From assembly GCA_013203085.1 (NCBI GenBank), contig JABMQX010000038.1, forward strand, positions 1 to 5,415: 5,415 bases of DNA. The letters run 5' to 3'. This stretch comes from a bacterium (lineage in GTDB: Bacteria; Auribacterota; JABMQX01). Positions 3,801 through 5,415 of the stretch are shown here, in pieces; positions within the stretch are counted from its first letter, which is position 1; each line of letters opens with the position of its first letter. The notes beneath the pieces were generated by a model. It saw nothing but the letters and a program-made list of their open reading frames with translations, made no database searches and was not told the origin of the DNA. The position numbers were made by a program, and so were the translations under genes.

Positions 3801-5415
3801 ATGGATTTTTCCCCCGAACCTCCGGATCGGCTCGAGATGCAGTGCGTTGATGGCGGCTCCGGCTACATGTCTCAGGGGCAGCTCTGGCCTCACTTCGGGC
3901 TCGGGCGCTACGCCATCGCGGACGTCAAGGTAACTTTCCCCGACGGTTCGATAGTTTACAAGTGCGGCGTATCAGCCAACCAGACCGAAGTCATCCGCGA
4001 CATCGCGCCCACAGGAGATTTCTATGTGCACGTCTTCACCCCTGAGGCTCCCAGAAGCGGCCGAGTAGCCATCGGATACATGATTTTCAACTCTGCTGAG
4101 AAACACTGCGACATCGGCGTCGAGTATTCCCCCGACAGCGGACAGACCTGGGAACCCGCAGTGATGTCTCCGGGCGGCGAAGGAATCTCAGGCCTTTTGT
4201 CATCTCCGGAGGGTGTCCTTCACACTTTTCTGTGGGACAGCATCATGAACCTCGGAATCTCGAATCACGATAGCGTCCGCATGCGCATCACGCCTCTTGG
4301 CCCCGACCGCGGCCAGCCCGGGGAGACAACCGACTTTTCTGTTCACAATAATACAGCGCCGCAGGTGTTTGTTGAAACTCCCTCCGGCGTAAGCACAGGC
4401 GAAATCCCTATCCGCTACACACTGGCAGACGCGCAAAGCGATAATTGCACGATTCGCGTCGAATACTCGACCGGCCCCGGGAATCCGTGGCGTATGGCGA
4501 CGGTGGGCTCCGGCGGTGACGGGACCATTACTCTGGGGTCATCCCCTGAGGGAGTTCTCCACACGTACGTCTGGAATTCTTTTGCCGGCATTGGAAGCAG
4601 CGTTCTTGACAGTGTCAGAATTAGAATCACTCCTTCGGACCGCTGGAATGGCGGCGAGGCCAAAGCGACAGACTTCTTCTTTGTGGATAACAATCTACCG
4701 CCTTCGGCAAGCGTGGACACGCCACTTTCCGTGCAGAAAGGAGCCGTCGTTTTGACCTATCGTCTGCTCGATGCGGAAGGCGACCCTTGCTCGGTGGGCG
4801 TTTTTTACTCCCTCGACGGTGGGCGAAGCTGGCTATCCGCAACTATGGCTGCGGGCGGGGACGGCACGACGGGTTTGAAGTCTGCTCCATCCGGCGAGCC
4901 TCACACGTATGCGTGGAACTCCCTTGAAGATTTCGGCCGTGATTACAGCGCGGTTGTACGCATGATGGTGATTCCGCATGACGCCAAGACCGGCGCATCC
5001 GGACAAACCACGGATTTTGTAGTGGACAACCTACGCCCCGCTGAGATGGCTTTTTCCCCAACATTCTTCTCTTTCTCAAGCGAGGAAGGCGGCGAACCTC
5101 CGGCTCCTCAAACCCTTGAAATATGGAACATAGGGAGTCATTCACTTGAATGGATCGCAGCAACTGACGCCGGCTGGCTGATGCTCTATCCGGCTGCGGG
5201 GTCCAGCTCCGGCGAAAAGGACGCCGTTGAGGTCTCTGTTGACACGACAGCACTCTCAGAGGGAACCTACGAAGGAAATATCACCGTTTCGGCTCCGGAC
5301 GCCGTTGGCTCACCCGTCAAAATTCCGGTTGTTCTCGAGATATTCCCTCCTCCTCCATCTCTATCTGTGCCGGAATTTCTTCTCGCCTTCAGAGCGGAGG
5401 AGGGAGGCGCGGACC
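786..5415 (+). CDS. Large secreted multidomain protein: PKD, squalene-cyclase-like toroid, FG-GAP propeller, ASPIC/UnbV, Ig-like and BACON-like modules (3' partial)
   Basis: One frame stays open for 1,543 codons to the window edge with no stop, so the C-terminus is missing. Domain order by residue: hydrophobic signal segment 1-22; PKD about 28-125 (YQWEFGDGT at 65-73); six-helix alpha/alpha toroid about 127-486; Ig-like module A 488-597; seven FG-GAP/VCBS blades about 599-966; ASPIC/UnbV 967-1072; Ig-like modules B, C, D 1078-1415; BACON-like sandwich 1418-1519 and the start of another at 1525. Export is expected, with calcium bound in the propeller loops. Modules of these kinds usually mediate binding at the cell surface or in the medium; no catalytic motif is evident, so adhesion or glycan/protein binding is an inference. 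The GTG start is chosen for AGGA at 774-777 and the signal segment that follows. The frame is also open upstream to a TGA at 459-461, with in-frame ATGs at 519, 594, 615 and 636, so the N-terminus could be longer and would then include repeat-encoded residues. The product is hypothetical; the domain calls are firmer than any function. Confidence 0.9.
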   Translation, partial: MPALLFLLMVALLVFVPVLSGRCEVKVICVARRPMDPTYPHDVLDGEEALLVGVARSDGPPLTEYQWEFGDGTKSERMPVEDPLALEATHIYSGPAERLFRATLVVWDEAGDRGADDYYLRIRPDTLRTRAHIACDRALWSLHKRMNRIESDGVAIGYWESPGKTHRIGITSACIQAFENLGNFPFDDPEESPYVDDVRRALDQLLLDMKPENISPQNAGDPDLNGNGIGLLCHHDQSPQHIFSSEGLAIMALVMSRAPERVATVGGEHVVGRQFVDIVQDMVDFTAFGQTDDNPEEIVARGGWRYDLPNSGEADMACTEWPVSGLMMAGKNWGKFGLRVPAWVKAELRENFLVADHNAETGGWQYMADPTGRVNIGLTGIGILCSAWTGLPLSDPMVQSGLAYIAANWDSGGQFGHLTSLFSMYAIANAMRAYECDAIGPHDWYREYAEHLIHTQNPDGSWSSEGYEKSWPLATAWAVLVLLKPQTPPTVIMDHPERAQQGDVSLTYRLFDDNYDECDLVLEFSSDGGQTWPPATQVGGDDLTHVEAVPEGLARLFIWDTLTDIGKANVDNVSVRLTAYDGEKGEADEIILPGVYNDVVPFERVEIAAPSANGRGVAAADFDDDGDLDVFVANFDEEDFLLRNDSGVLVETSPLGAMGGALPSTCGVWGDFNGDGAIDLYLVLAGKPNKLYAGDGAGSFAEVASQVSVANAGGGTSAAWGDYDSDNRLDLYVGNDPSFGSGLKNALYRNWGIPGFADLAGPKEMNCSLATRSIAWCDFDRDGKIDLYVANGSLPSEEQGNRLFHNLSAELLLPFPDVSSEAGVSDPRSAAAVVWADFNSDALFDIYLVNSGSDENVLYLNNGDGTFRDETAHAGLRGPPNARGAAVADCDNDGDLDIFVSVDGEDCLYINRGDCTFADVARLAGISEIADSRGAAWLDVNGDGFLDLYVSHNGAKDVIYLNRATEGNWLRVRCLTDANGDATDTDYADDRDAIGAIVEVDLDGDMDFSPEPPDRLEMQCVDGGSGYMSQGQLWPHFGLGRYAIADVKVTFPDGSIVYKCGVSANQTEVIRDIAPTGDFYVHVFTPEAPRSGRVAIGYMIFNSAEKHCDIGVEYSPDSGQTWEPAVMSPGGEGISGLLSSPEGVLHTFLWDSIMNLGISNHDSVRMRITPLGPDRGQPGETTDFSVHNNTAPQVFVETPSGVSTGEIPIRYTLADAQSDNCTIRVEYSTGPGNPWRMATVGSGGDGTITLGSSPEGVLHTYVWNSFAGIGSSVLDSVRIRITPSDRWNGGEAKATDFFFVDNNLPPSASVDTPLSVQKGAVVLTYRLLDAEGDPCSVGVFYSLDGGRSWLSATMAAGGDGTTGLKSAPSGEPHTYAWNSLEDFGRDYSAVVRMMVIPHDAKTGASGQTTDFVVDNLRPAEMAFSPTFFSFSSEEGGEPPAPQTLEIWNIGSHSLEWIAATDAGWLMLYPAAGSSSGEKDAVEVSVDTTALSEGTYEGNITVSAPDAVGSPVKIPVVLEIFPPPPSLSVPEFLLAFRAEEGGAD
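867..1160 (+). other. PKD domain (residues about 28-125)
   Basis: YQWEFGDGT at residues 65-73 is the PKD signature (YxWxFGDG), followed by a region ending ATLVVWDEAGDRG and then DDYYLRI, as in the last strands of the fold. PKD is an Ig-like beta-sandwich found in extracellular proteins, typically for protein or glycan contacts or as a spacer. It sits just after the signal segment. Confidence 0.8.
1164..2243 (+). other. Alpha/alpha toroid, prenyltransferase/squalene-cyclase repeat type (residues 127-486)
   Basis: Six candidate inner helices can be picked out, starting near residues 168 (IGITSACIQAF), 242 (IFSSEGLAIMAL), 315 (DMACTEWPVSGLM), 375 (NIGLTGIGILCSAW), 418 (LTSLFSMYAIANAM) and 471 (WPLATAWAVLVLL), enough for a complete alpha6-alpha6 barrel. 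QW-like elements are GGWRY at 302-306, GGWQY at 362-366 and QNPDGSW at 456-462. The acidic DxDD motif of squalene-hopene cyclases and the GCGEQ thioester motif of complement-like toroids were not seen, so a binding role or an unrelated polysaccharide-lyase-like activity is possible. Confidence 0.75.
2247..2576 (+). other. Ig-like module A (residues 488-597)
   Basis: A beta-rich unit with LEFSSDGGQTW at its centre, followed by VPEGLARLFIWDT and DNVSVRLTAYD. These positions match the later B-D modules (VEYSxDxGxTW, SPEGVLHTxxW, DSVRxRITP). It sits between the toroid and the propeller, apart from the other three copies. The ligand is unknown. Confidence 0.7.
2580..3683 (+). other. Seven-bladed FG-GAP/VCBS propeller (residues 599-966)
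   Basis: Seven calcium-loop motifs occur at residues 621 (DFDDDGDLDVF), 671 (DFNGDGAIDLY), 722 (DYDSDNRLDLY), 778 (DFDRDGKIDLY), 837 (DFNSDALFDIY), 889 (DCDNDGDLDIF) and 939 (DVNGDGFLDLY). Spacing is 50-59 residues, the blade length of integrin-alpha-type propellers, and seven is the number needed for a closed ring. Linkers such as LYLNNGDGTF are typical. Blades 3 and 5 lack the usual loop glycine, and blade 5 also lacks an acidic residue there, so calcium binding may be weaker in those two. Confidence 0.88.
3684..4001 (+). other. ASPIC/UnbV domain (residues 967-1072)
   Basis: The region begins GNWLRVR. It contains AIGAIVEV at 993-1000, GYMSQ at 1026-1030 and FGLG at 1037-1040, then a strand-rich end (VKVTFPDGS). 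These are the hallmarks of the ASPIC/UnbV domain, which normally follows FG-GAP repeats as in CRTAC1-like proteins. Two Asp-rich stretches (DANGDATDTDYADD before AIGA and DLDGDMDF after it) are more acidic than I expect in this domain and may add calcium sites. Confidence 0.85.
4017..5030 (+). repeat. Three tandem Ig-like modules B, C and D (residues 1078-1189, 1190-1303, 1304-1415)
   Basis: The modules are 112, 114 and 112 residues long. They share VEYS/VFYS with a D-GxxW turn, a glycine-rich GGxG stretch, SPEGVLHTxxW (SGEPHTYAW in D), DSVRxRITP (variant in D), and end in DFxVxN. The repetition is visible at protein level only, since the codons have diverged. Module A (488-597) is the same type. 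They resemble stalk or binding modules of secreted proteins. Confidence 0.85.
5037..5342 (+). other. BACON-like beta-sandwich (residues 1418-1519)
   Basis: The region reads as AFSPTFFSFSSEEGG, PAPQTLEIWNIG, LEWIAATDAGWLMLYPAAG, VEVSVDTTALSEGTYEGNI, then VPVVLEI-like strands. This order (strand, Q-T-xxI-xN-G, W-x-A-x-x, GWL-x-xxP-x-xG, VxVxxxxLxxGxYxGxI) is the BACON/BACON_2 signature. The family is often linked to carbohydrate or mucin binding, though that link is general rather than shown here. Confidence 0.7.
5358..5415 (+). other. Start of a second BACON-like module (residues 1525 onward)
   Basis: After a PPPP hinge, SLSVPEFLLAFRAEEGG matches the opening of the preceding module (AFSPTFFSFSSEEGG) in spacing and in the shared EEGG. 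The module is cut by the window edge, so the protein has at least one more domain beyond it. Confidence 0.6.

Overview
The window holds two divergently transcribed genes, both running off its ends, separated by about 720 bp of intergenic DNA that is unusually rich in repeats. The organism cannot be named from this sequence. The mix of features (a very large secreted protein combining PKD, squalene-cyclase-like toroid, FG-GAP/ASPIC and BACON-like modules; intergenic heptad arrays of the GATTGCG/GAATCCG/AAATCTG type; a CGCAAAGA octamer repeat) resembles what is commonly met in environmental genomes of Planctomycetota and of poorly cultured neighbours such as Hydrogenedentota, Sumerlaeota or Latescibacterota. 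That placement is inference from memory, not a search result.

Layout. (1) Positions 68 to 1, minus strand: the first 22 codons of a small gene with the glycine-rich N-terminus of the TIGR00725/SLOG (LOG-like) nucleotide-binding family, preceded by a good ribosome binding site. (2) Positions 69-785: intergenic. Five arrays of a degenerate 7-bp repeat all point the same way and mostly follow the same internal order, with GATTGCG-type units first and AAATCTG-type units last. A perfect triple CGCAAAGA octamer follows, ending 16 bp before the start codon of the next gene. (3) Positions 786-5415, plus strand: one uninterrupted open frame of at least 1,543 codons, still open at the right edge.

The large protein appears to be exported and modular. 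The order is: hydrophobic signal segment; PKD domain; complete six-inner-helix alpha/alpha toroid of the prenyltransferase/squalene-cyclase repeat type; Ig-like module A; seven FG-GAP/VCBS blades with DxDxDG calcium loops; ASPIC/UnbV domain; three more Ig-like modules (B, C, D) of the same family as A; a BACON-like beta-sandwich and the beginning of a second one. I see no catalytic DxDD motif in the toroid. The likeliest reading is a calcium-stabilised surface or secreted binding/adhesion protein, but its ligand is unknown. Nothing links the small SLOG-type gene to it functionally beyond the shared divergent intergenic region.

No tRNA, rRNA, CRISPR array, transposase or recognisable defence system is present. 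Long open frames on either strand inside 61-868 are by-products of the stop-poor heptad repeats.
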